Of a stretch of 64,000 bases of DNA, positions 62,768 to 64,000 are shown one piece after another. The number at the start of each line of letters is the position of its first letter. Position 1 is the stretch's first letter. Where the stretch lies: assembly GCA_017531845.1 (NCBI GenBank), contig JAFXKI010000010.1, positions 1 to 64,000 on the forward strand, given 5' to 3'. Both the position numbers and the translations under genes were made by a program. The stretch is from Opitutales bacterium. Its GTDB lineage: Bacteria; Verrucomicrobiota; Verrucomicrobiia; Opitutales; UBA953. The notes under the pieces are model-generated. The model was not told the DNA's origin. It was given only the letters and a program-made list of their open reading frames with translations, and made no database searches.

Positions 62768-63613
62768 TTAGGCTTGCGGAGCTTCTTCTGCGGGGGCCGC
62801 GGCTTCTTCCGCTTCGACCCAGTTCGGCATTGCCGCGTAGATTTCTTCGTCACCGATCTGATAGCCTTCAAACTTTTCGTAAGGCATCTTACGGAACAAC
62901 CCGGTAACCACTTCCTGCAAGTCATGGAGAACGGTGGTGATACGGTTGCGGAGCAGGTAGAAGAAGAAGAACGCCGGAATGGAAACCGCGAGACCGGAAG
63001 CCGTAGCCACGAGAACTTCCCCGATGTGCCCTGCGAGTTCACCGGCACCGCCGCCGCCGACGCCTTCCTTACCGAGAGCACCGAACGCGCCCTTCATCCC
63101 CGTAACCGTTCCGAGCAGACCGACCATAGGCGCGCAAACCCCGATAACGGAGAGGTAGGAAATACGGGCATCAAAGCCGGCTTTAATACGGGAGATTTCG
63201 GAGAAGATAGCTTCTTCCGTCATCGTTTTTCCGTCGGGCAAGAAGACGACGCCCATGCGAACGACGTCGGAAAGCGTGGACGGATTTGCTTTGCAAAATT
63301 CATATGCTCCGCGATAGTCGCCGCTTTGGAAAAGCGTGCGGATTTGCTCAATATGAGCCGGCGGGAACATGCGTTTGATCATCGAGCGCATATAACCGTC
63401 AACCGTCAGCCAAACAAGGGCAATGGAGCAGAACAGCAGCGGCCACATAACCCAACCGCCCTGAGCGAGCGTGTCGAGAAAGCTGTCTTCGGAAACGGCT
63501 TCGGTAGCCGCTTCGGCGGCGGGTTCAACGGCTTCCTGGGCAAACAGGAAAGTCGGGACAAGAGCTGCTCCGAGAACGAACAGCGGGAGGAGTTTGCGCA
63601 ATTTCATATTCAT
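62768..63613 (-). CDS. MotA/TolQ/ExbB proton-channel protein with signal peptide
   Basis: 281 residues. It starts with a signal peptide (KLLPLFVLGAALVPTFLFA), an Ala/Glu-rich spacer, then three helices: GGWVMWPLLFCSIALVWLTVDGY, SVIGVCAPMVGLLGTVTGMKGAFGAL (signature) and VLVATASGLAVSIPAFFFFYLLRN. Heads the two ExbD genes. A signal peptide on an ExbB-like protein is usual in Verrucomicrobiota and Planctomycetota. ATG 63607 is an alternative start. Confidence 0.92.
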   Translation of the reverse strand: MNMKLRKLLPLFVLGAALVPTFLFAQEAVEPAAEAATEAVSEDSFLDTLAQGGWVMWPLLFCSIALVWLTVDGYMRSMIKRMFPPAHIEQIRTLFQSGDYRGAYEFCKANPSTLSDVVRMGVVFLPDGKTMTEEAIFSEISRIKAGFDARISYLSVIGVCAPMVGLLGTVTGMKGAFGALGKEGVGGGGAGELAGHIGEVLVATASGLAVSIPAFFFFYLLRNRITTVLHDLQEVVTGLFRKMPYEKFEGYQIGDEEIYAAMPNWVEAEEAAAPAEEAPQA

Positions 63614-63688
63614 AGCGATTAAAATAGAGGGGTTAAGGGGGTTAATGAATTGTCTGTATTAAAAAGAAAAATAGTGTGGAATGCGAAT

Positions 63689-64000
63689 TTATTCTGTTTC
63701 CGAATCGTCAATTTCGATTTCTTCGTCTTCGACGATAAGGTCTTCGCTCCCGTCGCTGACTCCGGCAGAAGTGGCATCGCTTCCTTCAGAGGAGATAGAA
63801 GCGGAGATCATTGCGCGTTTCTGATCCTCTTCAAGCGAATTTCGCGATGCGAGTGCCGCCTGTTTGTCTTTCGGTAAAAGAGCAAGAGCTTCTTTTGCTT
63901 CCGGAGTCATGGAGTATTCGGTAACGACTTCCATGACGTAGGATTCGGCGAGGGCCGGAAGATTCTGTGCCTTGCGATCCGGGCTGTCCAACTTCAGGAA
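63689..64000 (-). CDS. C-terminal end of an unidentified protein (truncated by the window)
   Basis: The last 103 codons of a gene that is open to the right edge. The text (KLDSPDRKAQNLPALAESYV, EYSMTPEAKEALALLPKDKQ) is helical and the tail is very acidic (EDLIVEDEEIEIDD). A TTG at 63991 could start a short frame, but reading through the edge is more likely. It lies upstream of the exb genes on the same strand and is probably part of that operon. Confidence 0.6.
   Translation of the reverse strand, partial: FLKLDSPDRKAQNLPALAESYVMEVVTEYSMTPEAKEALALLPKDKQAALASRNSLEEDQKRAMISASISSEGSDATSAGVSDGSEDLIVEDEEIEIDDSETE

Overview
The window looks like part of the chromosome of an anaerobic, Gram-negative Verrucomicrobiota bacterium, most likely of the Opitutae/Opitutales type. 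The lineage clue is two secreted proteins that end in the PEP-CTERM tail usual in that group (PEPSAFGLLAG, a hydrophobic stretch, then an Arg cluster). Other clues are TolQ/ExbB-type proteins with signal peptides, a 32-residue mS38-like ribosomal protein, mDAP-type MurE and an O-antigen ligase. The only ribonucleotide reductase seen is the oxygen-sensitive NrdD/NrdG pair, and glycolysis uses a PPi-type phosphofructokinase, both consistent with anaerobic life. No rRNA, CRISPR array or intact prophage was found.

Layout. 1-8953 is an Rhs/YD-repeat island: three core-plus-tip fragments with different C-terminal tips, each followed by a small gene (two are clear lipoproteins, a third lipoprotein is frameshifted), then decayed Rhs pieces. 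8950-22930 holds housekeeping and envelope genes: HAD phosphatase, LpoB plus its COG3014 partner, PdxH, SGNH hydrolase, MurE, an O-antigen ligase operon, and an ACP with a ketosynthase. 22990-34903 carries rpmG, infB, nusA, pfp, a GT9 transferase, a ThiE-like protein, guaB, pyrD and sufS. 35001-37252 is a tonB-exbD-exbB operon. 37283-38716 is a phage tail remnant beside tRNA-Lys. 38960-49293 has nrdG/nrdD, an ArsR regulator, ilvC/ilvN, tRNA-Val, purC, a FecR-domain protein and valS. 49296-50083 is a RAYT transposase framed by REP hairpins. The rest has an IdeS-like secreted protease, an OleC-like ligase, a MenH-like hydrolase, aspartate aminotransferase, glgA, adk, glyA, rpiB, a PEP-CTERM protein and a second exb operon cut by the right edge.

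The strongest unexplained signal is at DNA level. The octamer CGGGAACG (or its complement CGTTCCCG) is scattered through the window on both strands. I counted by eye about 180 copies of the heptamer core GGGAACG/CGTTCCC, where chance predicts about 8-9. It occurs in every reading frame, is often placed as inverted pairs that form transcription terminators, and is almost absent from the toxin tips, the phage remnant and the RAYT. This is how DNA uptake sequences behave in Neisseriaceae and Pasteurellaceae, and I know of no report of this motif. The proposal is that this lineage has its own uptake-sequence system, or another genome-wide maintenance motif.
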